A stretch of 64,000 nt of DNA from Sipunculus nudus. Lineage: Eukaryota > Annelida > Sipuncula > Golfingiida > Sipunculidae. Position numbers and translations under genes: made by a program. The stretch spans positions 16,186,164 to 16,250,163 of the forward strand of contig CM049315.1 of the NCBI GenBank assembly GCA_026874595.1, written 5' to 3'. The notes under the pieces are model-generated. The model worked only from the letters and a program-made list of their open reading frames with translations, searched no databases and was not told the origin of the DNA. Shown here piece by piece: positions 24,601 to 38,421 of this stretch. Numbering within the stretch: the first letter of the stretch is position 1; every line of letters begins with the position of its first letter.

Positions 24601-27165
24601 ACAGCAAAAGTTCTATTTTAATAATATACTTCTAACATGCATGAGTTTTAAAAGAAAGAAATACAGGGATCGCTACGACCACATAGAGTGTATTTAAAAT
24701 ATAGTGTTCACTAGTACCAGCTAGCACCAACAGCTGAAAATCGTGGTGCTGGTTATATATGCTGTACACGAACTCCTGGTTCCGCATGAGTGATTAACAT
24801 AACCTCTCCCCCAGGTGGTGAGGGCCACAGCTTTTCATACACATGTGCCATATGGCGGCTGAATGGCTTTTATTGGACCCACATGTGCATTACAGTAAAC
24901 TGAGAGGGCTTCCCCCTTCTAGCCTGTGCCAAAATGAAGTGTGTCCCATGTACTATCCCATAATCCTGTGTGTGCCTGATCAAAAGGAGATGGATATCAA
25001 AATGGTGTGTGAAAATCTGATACTCAAAATGTAGTTGAAATGAGTATCCTGCTGTTATCTTAAATGGGGTCTGCTCATTTGTCTAAAAGCTTATTGGTGC
25101 AACCATTAATTTTTTTTAAGGCTGTCAGACCACCATGGTTGGTGTCCTTATGAAAGTGTTTCCTACTGTCCATCTATCCAGCAGGATGTGCATTATCTCA
25201 AGAACATTTCAGATATTGCCGTGATTTTTATGTCAGACCAAAGAGCAGTCAGACCAAGCAGGTGTGTGACTACAGGCTATAGGTAATATCATGTAATTGA
25301 GGGAAAATTTTGATACCGATTTAGTATACAGATCATAAACTAAAATTAACATAAACATTTGAAACATCAGGTACTATGAAATAACATTATTGCAAAGTTA
25401 TATGAATCTGAAAAAGCAAGGTGAATCTTGAAATTCTGTGAACATCTGATGTTGTATAGATACAGACTGAATTGAAAATGGAGATAAAAATCTGAATTGG
25501 CATATGACATGTGAATAGTTTAAAACTGGACAGGCAAAAGGGAGATGGGTATCACATGATAAGAATGGTACAACTTACATGTATATACAATCAAACATGG
25601 AATCACTGGAGCGTGTTCAACAGAGCACAAGTTTACAGCTGTTAGCTTTGTATGATTTAATGATAAGGGAAAACTATTAAATCTATCAGAATAAAAAATG
25701 TGTACCTGTTGTTTCATATAAACTGCTGAATATGATACACTAATTTGTAAATATCATGGTTTAATTGTGAAACTATGTGAGAAGACACTATAACTAATTT
25801 AAATAGACCTGGCACACTGTTGCCCTGAAGATGCACATACCTGAAGCTGCAAACCTAATTAAAGACAATTTGTTAAGATACACAACCATACAGATCCAAA
25901 ACATTATAGTCCTACTCCAAATGGCCTTACTCAGAAAGGGCTTCACTGATTTTGATACAAGCTGATCATGCATGTATCTGATGAATCAAGAGCAGTCATT
26001 CTATACAGTAACATATACATATAAAAACATGAATAAAATAAACTGAACATTTTAAAAAATGATAAGACAAATAATTATACAGTGATCCTATATTAAAACT
26101 GAAATGCTTGTTATTTCTGCATATAACACTATGTTAGAGACTTGTTTAGTATCACTCCTGGATTTAAAAAATCTGTATAGTAAAAGCCTCATGTATAACT
26201 GTAAGCTGTTGCAGATGAATCCTGAAAGAAGCACTCAGGCAGTGTTTTGTTACCTATGGGTACCTTCATGAACAAAGCACACCCAGATCTGAGGGTGATT
26301 TTTCAGGCCTGGAGCCCTTTCTGCTGAGAGCTTTGTGTAAAACTTCAGCACATTTCAACATCACAGAACTCAAGGCCAGATTTTCCAGTATTTTCTGGCC
26401 CACACATCTCGGACCCCACACATCATACAATCCCTGTTTTGATGTTTTCACAGCCTGTTTTTGAGTAACAGCAAGTTCGATGAGATGGGTAGTTAAATCT
26501 GTGGGGATCAGCCAGTAAATCAAACAATATTTATTTTTTTGGTGTATATGATATTACTTTTATTTATTCAAACTGTTTTGTTGAATTAATTTTCTGATAA
26601 ACTGGTAATTTTCTCAAACGAACAGGAATACTAAGACACTAATTTTTCCTGCCCACCCATGATGCATATGAAGTTTTGCTCCACCCAGTACTGAAACACA
26701 AGCATCCCCTGCTATGATGAAACAATACAATACCGGTAATTATAAGACATACGCCTGGGACCACACCTGCTGTGGTGCCTGCTGAGTGCTCCCTTTGTAC
26801 AACAGCAGTCAAATTAGTTTAATTAATTAGCTAACTCAAACATACAAGATGCACACAGGCGGTTCATCCATATGTACAGTACCATAGGACTCTAAGCAGC
26901 TGTAAATGCTGTCTTGCAACTGCTGTGGATGATGTATGTAAATTCTAAATATCACATACATTATACAAATTTTTTTATTTATCCTAAATTTTAATTTTCA
27001 AGCAAATTACTTTAAAAAATTGAGATTACATCAGTGAATGGTAAAATGTTTCTATATTATAAAATTAAAAACAAAACCTTTGTTTCAGATTATCTAAGCC
27101 AGAGTTTATTCTAAGTAACTCTATTTTGCAAACAGGCATGGATCCACCATGTGCCTGTATACAGT
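18601..27165. other. AT-rich non-coding stretch
   Basis: No recognised gene. Items of note inside: a cluster of GAGTC/GACTC words at 23,855-23,995, a pair of opposed TCF/LEF-like words at 21,971-21,994, and an exon-like minus-strand frame at 26,270-26,500; see findings. The rest shows no supportable feature. Confidence 0.4.
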
Positions 27166-27450
27166 GATTTTTATTCCATAATATTCAATATTGTACTATA
27201 CTCCATATTTGTTAATGTTATTCTATATTCCATTTTTTTATATTATACTATATACCATATTGTTTTATTTATAATTCTATATTCTATATTTTTCAATTTA
27301 ATTCTGTTCCATATTTATCAGTTTTATTCTATATTTCATATTTTTCAATATTCTGTAATCCATATTGTTTAATGTTTTTCTATCTTCAAACTTTTTTATA
27401 TTATTCTATATTCTATATTTGTTATTATTCTATGTTCCATATTTTTCAAT
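27165..27450. repeat. Degenerate AT-rich tandem repeat
   Basis: About ten loosely conserved ~28-30-bp blocks of the form TTCTATATTCCATATTTTT-CAATA. The 73-residue plus-strand frame here is a by-product of the repeat. Confidence 0.7.
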
Positions 27451-30400
27451 ATATCATTTCAAGTCCTGCAAACCAATAACTGAATACTTGCTGGTTTAGG
27501 ATTTCTTCCTTTTATTGAGTTTGATAAAAACTGTAAATTTACCATACTAGTTCTAATCACTATGCATATAAATGCAAAACTCCTTGTTCTGATTAAGTCA
27601 AGGACCCTAATTGAGGATTTTTTTACATTACTAATTAGATTATCATAAGGCCCGTTATCATCTTTACTAAGCCTACCAGACCTGATGATTCTATGGCATG
27701 TAGATTTATGAAGTGAGTGAAACCACAACGAAGGACCATCTTTCGGAATACACATCCTGGCCTCAACACCCCAAAGTTCTGTCAATTTATATTTCAAGTG
27801 GTCAATCAGGAGTTCACTGTTAGTATTTTTTTATTATGAGCACTGCTATGTATAAGGAAGTTTTGATGTGACACTTATTGTAGCAAACAAATTTATTAAA
27901 ATATTCTTTGGTTGATGGTATTGATCAGTTGAATCATCTTAAGCATTCTCTTTTGACATACCGCTAACTCAAACATGATATCTTATACAATAATATACCA
28001 TAATGCACAATCCAATGTATGCATATCCATGATATCCCATTGCTGTTACAAATTAGTATTTTACAATGTTTTAACTTTTTTTGTTTAAAAAAAAAAACAT
28101 TTTTTGTGAACCTGGCAAAAGTGCAAGGAAACAATTGTGTCTGCTACACCTTGTCAATGGTAATTAGCATATACCCTCACAGGTAAGTTAAGTGGTGTGA
28201 GGGGTCTTTTGTTGGTTCTGAGGCTAACCTGCACTTGATGACCCCTGGACCCTTTCGGCAGAGCTGAGTAGCCTACACATGATCTGATGACAATACCCCA
28301 GCAAACAACACCCAAGCCAGGCAAACATTCCTTCAGAAATTGAATATGCTTAGATCAATGTCTGATCCATAACTGGACAACTGACCATCGGTCACTCTCA
28401 GGTCCGTTACCAGTGTCTGCAGTTTTTCCTTTGTTGCTGCCCTGGACATGAAGTGACAACAACACTCAAATCAGCTGAATGCATTCCATTAAGCTTTTAT
28501 ACCAACGTCTCCCTCAAACTATTTTTATTATGCTGAACAGCTGAAATTATTCTATATCATCACATACATATAACAAAGAAACCCCAGAAAGTAAATCACA
28601 CCTCTTCCTGATAAACATTTACATTTTCACTTACTTGGAACTGACTATCTTCTCCTGGTATTTGCTTTCATCTTTTCTCATTATAATAGAAATTAAATTA
28701 AAGCTTTTAATTACTGCTTCATAGCAGTCTGTTGAAAATAATATATTTGCATTTATGTATACTCTCTAAAACTTCCAAAATATCATAAGAAATTATGTAT
28801 TTAATTTTATGGAAATCAATTTTAATTTGAACTCTACCTGAGTAAAATCTAAAATATCCCAAATTTGCTTTGCAAATATATTAAATTAACTGACCAAATA
28901 TTTGACCACTATAAGGCATATGATTCTAAAAAAAGTAATAAAAGAAAATGCCTTAAAATTCTTGATAAATAAATCTCTAAATCTGAGGTTTTATCACGCC
29001 TTGTCCATCAGTGGACCACCTGTACAGCTGGTCAGTGTCATATTGCATATTACACATCGAACTCAACTGACCCAGGGTCAATACAATATTTCCCCTGACA
29101 AAAGACCAATTACTAGCAATGTAAAGTCAACAGCCTGTCAAGTCACCTGTTGGCCTGAAAAATCCATGCTGCAAGTTTTGTTCATGAATAATTTGGTTGC
29201 TGCCTGTATACAGATGACCTTAAAGCCTAAACAGCTTATAAAAATCTTATGTTCAGGGCAGTTTCACTGCCCCATAAATGAAAGATTTCACTGACATAAG
29301 CACAGGTGGTTAATAGATATATGAAGGAAGGTAGCAAGAGGCAGTGGTTGGGGCACTTTTTTTTTATTATTTTTTTTTTTGGTGGAGGTAACCACCTCCA
29401 CTTTTTAATGTTAACTACTTATAAGTACATCTGCAGAATTCCATTCCGGTTCCGCACTACCTTGAGGATATATATATACCTAGCTGAAGACAAATGTAAT
29501 GCAAGTTAAAGTCTCGTCACTAGTAGAAAATGAAGCAAAGTTAAATGTATAAGACTGGATGCCAAAAAAGGGTTTTCCTATTTTTTTAAATTCATTTTCA
29601 CAGTCTTTTCAAGATCATTAATTTTGATTTTTGCACCTTGGCTTTAACTATAACATATGCCCTCAGTCAGCTAATCCTCCTACATTTTTCTGATGCACCA
29701 TTTTATTACATGTAAGTCTTAGTATACAAAAAATAATAATAATTTGTGAACAGGTAAAAGCCTGCATTGCTTCCCTGGGTCAGCCATTGCCAGCTGTTAT
29801 AGTATAATTCAAGGTCTTTTCAAGTTTTTTTTTCAATATTAACTAAATTTAAGCAGTTTAAAGGCCTTTTAAATACATAAAAAACTTCAGGGATTTTAAA
29901 TATTTTTAAACATATACCAAAAATGTATAGAAATATTATCTGAGTGATATGTGAGATCCAAAATCAGTGTTTTTCAGTGCGACTTTCTTTCTGACTTAAG
30001 ATCCTCAGACAGTAGACCAAATAAATATTGTAAACTTATCTTCATTAGAATGCATAACATCACATGCCGGTCGGTGCTTCCAGAGGTAAATAAAAAGTAC
30101 AATGGACGCTGTCATAAACAAGCAGAACTTGTGTTGACAAAGGATTTCTATTCCACTGGCTAAATGACAGTCCAGACCCAAGCGAAGTATTGAACTTGTT
30201 GTACAATCTATTGTACCTGTGGTACAAACCAGTACTGGCTGACCTCAAGTTCACTGTACTGCACACCAGCCACCCCAGGCCAGCCTTTGTCCAGACCTGT
30301 CCAGCCGAAGAACAGACCAACACAAAACCTCGTGAATACAATCACCTCTGATGTCATAAGGTGCAATGACCCGCACAGGAAACTTTCTGGACTTTTGATA

Positions 30401-33400
30401 CCGTAATATCCCATTTTTGTGTTAAATGCATTTTCAGTTCTGCAACTGTGAACTCTATTATTAGATAAAATTTAATAATCTTGCAAGAAAGAAATGAAAC
30501 TGTTGCAAAAAAAAAAAAAGCAACTTAATACACAAAATTTAAAACTTTAATGACTTCATTTTATCCTTCTTTGGCAAATAAAATCACAATTCCAAATGGT
30601 GCAAAATAGAGCATAAACATATAAATGAAGTCACCATTCTTAATAATACCCAAATTTATAATATTTGAAATTTAGCCTGATAAATATGCATGACATTAAC
30701 TATTATAAACAGAGGTTAAATTTACTGTAGAGTGCAAAGATTTAATAGGGGGCCATATTTCACTTCTTACTAAATTTTTGTCTCGTGCAGAAGAATAAGA
30801 ACATGTACCAGAAGTGCTCAAACATCTCCACCAAGGTGCTAATGGATGGGACTTCTGTTCACTGGACCAGTGTATTGCATAAATATTATATCTTCCAAGC
30901 AAAAGAGCTAAGTTTGCACATTTCTGATACCAGTACAATGATGAAAGAGAGAAAAAGGACTTTAAGGAGCAGCTATGTTCCTTAATGGGAGCTTGGTCCA
31001 GACCACGGCCACTCACAACTGTAATGGTTGTCTAAAAATAAGGAATCCAACATCATGAAATGTGGGCAAACACAAGTGGAACATAACCTCCAGGTCAAAA
31101 GTACTCCCACTGATCCCATGGAAACTGTGAGATATGGCCATGTGAAACTATCATGTGGGACCGGATTAAGATTTTCTGTGCAAAATGAACTTTGGGCTCA
31201 TTAGTGATACATTTTCCCTGGTTAAATCAAGCATACTAAGCTGCTATAGTAATCCACAATATGGCGCTCCATAAGAAACTGACCCACAGCGTGTGACGTA
31301 CCGGACCTTTACGCTACCCACACCTGTGAGCCCTTTAATGTCAGTTTGATTTATTGTTGGACATGGTCAGCTCATTCAAACGTTGGATTACACAGAGTCC
31401 CAAAACCTGCATACCCCCTTCACCAGCTAATTTAGCCCATGCAGTACCAAAGGCATACACACAGCCAACATGTATTGAAATATGAAGTGCTACGGTCATG
31501 TTGAATATGCACTACCCATAGTCTATCTCACTAGTCTGTAATTTAAAGTTTTCTTTTGAAGCCTGCTTTCTGATTTTCACCACATAAAAGTACCATGATA
31601 ATAACCAAGGCTCAATTGAATATGAATTTTAGAGTACACCTGCTCATATTCACATGATGGTTATCATGTAAGAGGTGACCACAGATGAGTCTGTTAACCT
31701 ATTGCCCGACCAGTCTGCCAGGTACTGCCTGCACGTACAGTTGGTGGGAGTTTCTATCATCAATGCTTTGTACTTAAATTATGCTGCTTTCAGAATTCTT
31801 TAAATAATATGATAAATATTTATACACTGAGAAGAATATCTTATCTATATTATAAGTGATGGAAATCAAAACTAGTATTGTATACAACAAATATTTGAAG
31901 ATATAACTATCTGTCAACAAAAAGGAATGGAATAGTCACAGGTTACAGACTTGCCTCATTTTAGCTGGTATGGAAAAACATACACAGATAAAAAAAATAG
32001 AGAAATCAAAATGATGACTATTTATATGCAGGACTCAATATTTACACTTAACCCCTTGCCCAGGGCAAAGTAAAGTTATGTAAAGTTCCAAAATAGTGGA
32101 TGGGGAAACTTTAAAGACACCTCTTACTTGCCTGACTGAGCAATTCGTTCCATAAGGTTTAAAAACATCAGGTAAAAATTTTGAATTTGAACTCTGTAAC
32201 CAAAGTAGAAATTATTTAATTAAAGTTGAGAAAAACATAATTTACAAACAAAGTTTGAACATGTTTATTGTCTAACACGTAATAAAATATGAACCTCTTT
32301 ATAAATACCCTCTTTATGGCTGCAATCACTGGATTTTGTAGGGTCATGTGAAAATGTAGGTATGGCAAGTAAATCCATCTGGGGCTTTCAGGGCAAGTAT
32401 TTTCAAAACTTAATATCAAACCCTGATATGGTTACTGAGGTTTGGAAAGAAGAGGAAGATAACATTGTGCCCATTTATATGTGTAAGTACCTGAATAAAT
32501 GTAGTATCTAAATATTAAAAATAATAAAATCACAGAATTCAGGACATTTTAAATTTCACCTTCTAAAGGCACAAACACATGAGCAACTAACAATGTGAAC
32601 TGCAAAAAAAAAGTAACCTAGACATCACTGTGAGAATGAGGCCCACTCTAAAACCTATGACTCAGTGGTTATGATGTAGGATGTAAAGAGCCTCAGTGTT
32701 TGAACATGATCAGTGGATGGTCTACACATTTCATCTAGGCAATGAACCGTGTCCTGTTATGTCATACACTAGAACTAAAAATACCAAGATCTTCAGCATG
32801 GACTTCATGAGAACTAACATCTTATAATAACCTCAAATTTCTTCAAATATCATTTCTCCACTATGAATTTATATTAATTATGACCAGTCAAGGTGACACA
32901 GTCTTTATCTTTTTTTCTGATGACGATAACCATGGAATGATGAACAAGATGCTTTTTATTAGGTGTCTGCATCTTAGGTTTTATGTGCACATCAACACGA
33001 GTGATCAAGAAACCAAGCCATCTAATCACACAGAAGCAAGTTTTGTATCAACATAACAAATATTAGTCCTGACTACTGAGAGTAACAGAGTGTAATACTA
33101 GAATGTAAGGAAACAGTTTTGAAAATGTTAAAGGCATTTTTGGTATGTTTTGGTAACTGTTCCCAACTTCATAGCATTTACCAAGACCACACACATTTTT
33201 AAGACTTGTATATGTTTTAAATACTTTGTTGCTGTATTCATTCAATAAATTTAAAATGTAGTACCCCTAGAAGAATTGAAACCAGGAACCTGTAAAGAGG
33301 CCTAATAAAATCTCCCACTGGGCCAGCGAAACTGATATCCAGATAAGAAATTTCTGTTAGATCTTTTACAAAGAAATGAACAATACTGTCTAGTATCAAA

Positions 33401-35573
33401 GAACTTGATACAGCCCAAGGGACTCTCACTTACTTATCAGGTTTAAATCTGGGTGTTTAGTCACAAATGATGCATCAATTATTGCCCAGGGAAATTCAAA
33501 CAAATCAGGCATCTCTGAATTCCTCAGTTCAAAGGGAGTGGTTGGACTGTTTCACTAATTTCTGACAAAGCACGGCAAGCACACCTGCCCCCTGTGTTAC
33601 CATAGGAATTAAACAAAAGTCATGATTGTGAACTAAAGTTAATGGCATCCCTTTCACAGAAAAAAAATCACTGAAGTGGAACTGGGATGAACCAACTAAC
33701 AGGCAGAGAGTGGTCAGAATTGTGAATTGTGCCACATGGCACATTATGCCAACTCCCGGAAACTCCTTACCAAACAGGGTGATCAATAGCCTGCCTTGAT
33801 GGACGATCATTAGAAACAATTATCCATCCAACACGGGCTGGTCAATTTCTATGATCAGGCATCTCAAATATTAATCAAAGTGACTTGGCACATTAAAGTC
33901 ACGGGGTCAGTACAAAGAGGTCACTGGACCATTTCACCATATCCCATGGCAACAAAGAACTCAATAATTTGTGGACCTAAGATGCTTTAGGGAATTTCCC
34001 TGTCCACATATATTTCAAGTATCTACAAATATTTTTTGTGTCATGAATAGTTCAGGAACTAGCCCCTCCGATGAAATTCAAGTGCTCGGTTACAAGTTTC
34101 AGGAACAAACCTCCCACAACATTAAAATACTTTGTTAGTCATTAACTTGTGTCAGGACTTTAGCGTTCCTTAGTTTAACTACTAGACTAAAAATATCATT
34201 AATGATATCATTAAATTATCCTAAATTACTGTGGCTGTGAATGTAATAATGGTTTCAGGAACATGAACCTAAACTGTAAGATGTGGCATTTCATTTGATG
34301 ATAGGATAATTAATATCCATCAATAGAACAGAAACAACTACTAATGCCTCAGCTACAGGGAGGTCTGTGATGTTATATAAAACATGAATAACCCATACAT
34401 CTTTCATAAAAAAAATTTAACTATATTTTCCATATAAGAAAATATCAATTTGTTGGCAAGACATTTAAAATATAAATATTTATACATTTTCTTACGCTTA
34501 CAGTAAAAGAGATACATGTGTTTTGGAGTGTTGTTTTGCTTTTTGGTAGAATCCATGACATGTAAGATGTAAAATTGGCTGAGGAAGTTGCACTCAAGTG
34601 ATAAATCTCCACTGAGGCATTTTGCACTGTTACCTAAATAATCTACAATTTAACCAAATATAACCAAATTGAAAATTAATAAGAACTATAATAATCTTAT
34701 TATAAATATTGACACAACCTGTAAACACTATATGCATTTATTATCTTTAGAGAGAGATATATATATATACCAGCAGCTGTGCACCTTTTTTCCACAGATG
34801 CATGCCCTCCTTTTTCAATAATACTATTTCATCAATACAATCCTCATTCCTTTGTTCTTCAACCACCCAGGTAGGTACACCTGAAGGGGGGGGGGGGAGG
34901 TGGAGGTGAGTTGGTTTCCTGGGCCAGTGATTAGCATACAGCTCCAACTAGGACATGGTGCCAAGCTGATATACAAACATTCTCCTATTGTGCCTAACAT
35001 ACCCTGAATCAAACAAGACAACCCCACCTCTTAGCAAACACAAAAGCCCCGCAGCTAATTGTCTGGTATCATGCCTGCCTTAACAGTACCCTGACAAGCA
35101 GTCATTCAAAACATGTACATATAGTCGTTCTGATTGTAAGTACTCATCCCACAGCTGGCCTTATTTTGTGCACTATGAGCACCTAAATATCCATGTACTG
35201 GTGTGAGATCATGTACAAATAATGTTCTGGCAAGAACTGTACTGGTATATATAACAAATACTTTGAAAGTTTAGCAATGGCAAATTTGCACTGTCCTGCA
35301 ACTTTCTTCTTTTAACCCTTTACTGTTTAAAGGCCACTAAAGAGCACTTTGCTTTTTAGTACATTGGCTTTTCACCTCTAGGCCAGCCAAATGCACAGGC
35401 ATACCTATACTGATGCTTCCCAATATTTTTACTTTGCAAATTGAACTTACAACCTTTGTTTATCAATCATCTGAATTTGTATTTCCTTTAGCAATGATTC
35501 AGCATGCAAAAGGTGAAAACTTTTGTATATTTACTTTATACATACATCTTTATAAATGATTTTAAAAGATAAG
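27451..35573. other. AT-rich non-coding stretch
   Basis: No recognised gene or RNA. The longest frame, 28,902-29,294 plus, shows no family resemblance and is within chance expectation. A G-run (12 G) lies at 34,886-34,897. Confidence 0.4.
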
Positions 35574-36440
35574 ACAAGTGACCGATATGACGCTCAGCTG
35601 ACTGGGAAGAGATTCGTAAAAGGAAATTTTATCATCTGAATGGTAGTATATACCCATTCACCTGAAGCATCAAACAGATTAACCAACAGGCCAAGATTGT
35701 GTCTGTATTTATATATATCTCAAAAATAAAGAAAAAATGTGTAAACTTTAAAAAAATACAGGTGGCTCCACCAGTCAGCAGAAACTAATAAAAACACATG
35801 GTCAATATCCATGCAAAGAATCATGGTGATCTCTGCAGTAGTTGTTCAGATAATTCATCTTTTGTATCAAATTTTCCATTATTCTGAGGGATACTTCGGA
35901 GCCTAATAGCTTAAAGGATATGGGAAACAGAGACCTAATTTCAGGTTTCCACAGACACTTTTCATGGGCCTCCTTGCATTAGAAGAATGAATAATCTAGG
36001 TCCAGTTGTTACGATTTGTACCCTGTTGACAGATAACAACACTTTTTAAGGTCTCAAAAAATAGAGAAAAAAATTTGTAAAAACTTGAAAAAAATTAGAG
36101 GTGGCGCACCCAGTCTGCAGAAACTGATGAAACACCTCATGATCAATATGTATGCCAATAATCATGACCATCAGTGATGTAGTTAATGAAATACTGAAGT
36201 TTTTGTATGAAATTTTTGACTATTCTGGGGGGTACTTTGGGGCCCCATAGCTCAAAGGATATGGGTAACAGAGACCTTATTTCTGGTTTCCAAGGAGATT
36301 TTTCATGGACCTCTCAGAAAGTCAAGTTACAAGTTTCTAGGTCCAGAGGTTATGATTTGTGCCAGGTTAACGGACAGACGGACAACGGACAAAGGGTGAT
36401 CGCTATAGCTCAGATGACTTACAGTCAGCTGAGCTAATAA
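35574..36440. mobile_element. Dispersed non-autonomous element with palindromic terminus, copy 1
   Basis: The left end ACAAGTGACC...ATGACGCTCAGCTGA and the right end AGCTCAGATGACTTACAGTC (palindrome 36,407-36,435) match, in reverse orientation, both ends of the element at 61,427-62,772. Inside are two ~340-bp tandem units: AGGATATGGG recurs at about 35,917 and 36,257, and GGTGGC at about 35,761 and 36,101. A GACGGAC-rich run precedes the palindrome at 36,370-36,390. No transposase is encoded. Matching both termini in an independent copy defines the boundaries; the superfamily is not clear to me. Confidence 0.75.
36407..36435. repeat. Terminal palindrome of the dispersed element
   Basis: The two 13-base arms AGCTCAGATGACT and AGTCAGCTGAGCT are reverse complements except for one position, separated by TAC. 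The same palindrome, with a few changes, sits at 61,427-61,455 at the equivalent end of copy 2. Confidence 0.8.
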
Positions 36441-36499
36441 AGGAAATTATTGTCTCTGCTTAAAAGGTAATCATCCATTCCTATTTGTGTGTTTTTGTT

Positions 36500-36615
36500 C
36501 ATAACCTCAAGGAATATTCACAAATGTACAGTCACTTGTGTATGAATGAGCCTGGGAATATGGTGGAATAATTGAATAGTGGAGACTGGCATTTATTAGA
36601 ATGTAGATTTCTAGT
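36500..36615. repeat. Dispersed repeat ending AGATTTCTAGT, copy 1
   Basis: Shares CACAAATGTA-AGTCACTT, GAA-GAGCCTGGGAATATG and TTAGAATG-AGATTTCTAG in order with 45,396-45,552. This is a short non-coding interspersed repeat in the same orientation at both loci. It lies immediately left of the Dachsous exon, in its intron. Confidence 0.6.
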
Positions 36616-36663
36616 AATGTAAATGTAATTTTAGTATAAGCAGCATGTAAGATTATAATAAAG

Positions 36664-36670
36664 ACTTACC
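36664..36670 (-). other. 5' splice site ending the Dachsous exon
   Basis: Minus-strand CTCACG|GTAAGTC, a near-perfect donor directly after a Thr codon (phase 0). It decides the exon end; the frame otherwise runs 12 codons to a stop without cadherin similarity. Confidence 0.85.
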
Positions 36671-38421
36671 GTGAGCAAACACTTTCCTACAGGTGTATCT
36701 TCTGGCACCGAGACATTATAGAAACTATGATCAAATACAGGTTGGTTGTCGTTCACATCATGTAGTTTTACGATAACAGTTGTACTCCCGGATAACGGGG
36801 GTACTCCGGCATCAGTTGCAATAATAATTAAATGTGGTTTTTCCATTGTTTCACAATCCATGTTGCTTTTGGTTGTAATTAATCCTGTCATGTTGTCAAT
36901 CTGGAACCATTCTGGATGTACCGATTCTTCGGGATCAATTGAGTAAGATAGCAACGCTCCAGTCCCGACATCTGGATCAACTGCAGTTACCTGCAGCACG
37001 GATGACCCAGGTGGCGCCACTTCCTGTATGTAAGCGTAATAAGTTTTCTGTGGAAAATGAGGTTCGTTATTATTGGTTCCTGTAACATAAAGAGTAAAAC
37101 TCTTCATGGCCCTCAGAGGAGGCTTGCCCCTATCAGTGGCAGTCACAGTTAATTGATAATATGGTTTGCTCGCTTGATCAAGAGTTGAATTCAACACTAA
37201 AAAAACTATATTATTCTTTTTTTTCTGTAGGTGGAAATGGCCCTCTCCACCCGTCAGCGTCACATTAATAGGCAAGTTTTGGCCAGGCACATCAGGATCA
37301 CTAACTGATATTTGAGCAATTAAGTACCCAGGTGTAGCGATTTCTGGTATACGCCCATTCTTTTCATCATTAAGAAACACTAAATTGATATGTGGTTGGT
37401 TGTCATTGATGTCTGATATGGCTAAGGATACGACAGCAGTCGTCTGTAGGCGCTGAGACCCATAATCTCGGGCGATCACAACCAATTTGTAACTTGACTT
37501 CTTTTCATAATCTAATCTCTTGTTCACATATATTTCTCCTGAGGTTGGATTGACCTCAAAGTTTCTGTGTGGGTCACTGTGTTGCCTGTCAATAATGTAA
37601 CTGACTCGGCCATTCTGTCCAGAGTCCTGGTCTGTCGCTTCAACACGCAGAACAGTTGTTCCAATAGTGGCATTTTCGGGCACTTTTGCAGAATAACGAC
37701 TTTGATTAAATAAGGGTGCATTATCATTGGTATCACCAATGTCTACATGAACATTAAGATAACCTGACTTTGGTGGTGTTCCTCCGTCATAAGCTCGAAT
37801 CCTTAAATCATATGAAGGCACAGTTTCGTAATCCAATGTATCATTCACCTCGAGGTTGAGAAAAAGAACATTCCCAGCCTTTTTGGTGTCCAATTTAAAA
37901 GCTCCATCCGTATTCCCAGACACAATCTCATATCCCTGCGTAGAGTTGATTCCATTATCTGGGTCAATGGCGCTGCCTAATGAGTTGTCCGAAGAAATGG
38001 GCGTTGACTCTGAGAGGAGTATCCGTAGACTTGTTTTATTAAATGTTGGAGCATTATCATTAATATCCAAGACATTAATAATAACATGAATTTGCATCCT
38101 CTTCGTCAATGCATACATAATGTATTTGTTGGTTTTCTCACGATCTATCCTGGCTTTTGTTTTGATTAGTCCATAATCATTAATATCAAGATCCTGGGCA
38201 ACGCGGCTGTTGGGCTCCCAGAAAAACTGATATGGTGGTAATGCCCCCTGTATACCTTCACCAATGGTTCCCACAACAGTACCGATGTCAACTTCTTCGG
38301 GTAAATCAAATCGTTGTTGTGAAACCTGTTGGCACACACTAGATCTTACCAGTAGTAAAAGCATTAAAAAGAGAGGGGCTCCACTCTGCAGGCAATACCA
38401 CAACCTTTGTTGAAACGACAT
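36670..38421 (-). CDS. ds: Dachsous-type giant cadherin, first coding exon (partial gene)
   Basis: N-terminal 584 codons of a large cadherin. Dachsous is an atypical cell-surface cadherin that binds Fat in trans and sets planar cell polarity and growth. Residues 1-30 form a signal peptide (hydrophobic core APLFLMLLLLV). Cadherin repeats follow: EC1 ~38-126, EC2 ~127-237, EC3 ~238-344, EC4 ~345-455, EC5 ~456-562, and the start of EC6. Linkers DINDNAP (119-125), DTNDNAP (230-236), DINDNQP (337-343) and DVNDNQP (~555-561) are calcium-binding. The EC4/EC5 linker GTNNNEP (448-454) has lost both Asp residues. The exon ends at 36,670 with a minus-strand ACG|GTAAGT donor in phase 0; reading on gives an early stop. 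The acceptor TTTTATTTTCAG lies 13 bases upstream of the ATG. The TQGYEIVSGNT, WFQID-TGLITT and FYNVSVPE motifs match my recollection of insect and vertebrate Dachsous. Later repeats, the membrane segment and the cytoplasmic tail are not in view. Confidence 0.85.

Noticed and set aside
28902-29294. 130-codon plus-strand frame
   Set aside because: No recognisable family or splice context; a frame of this length is not surprising in 64 kb of AT-rich sequence read in six frames.
36746-38089. Plus-strand and alternate-frame ORFs across the Dachsous exon
   Set aside because: Shadows of the coding frame on the minus strand.
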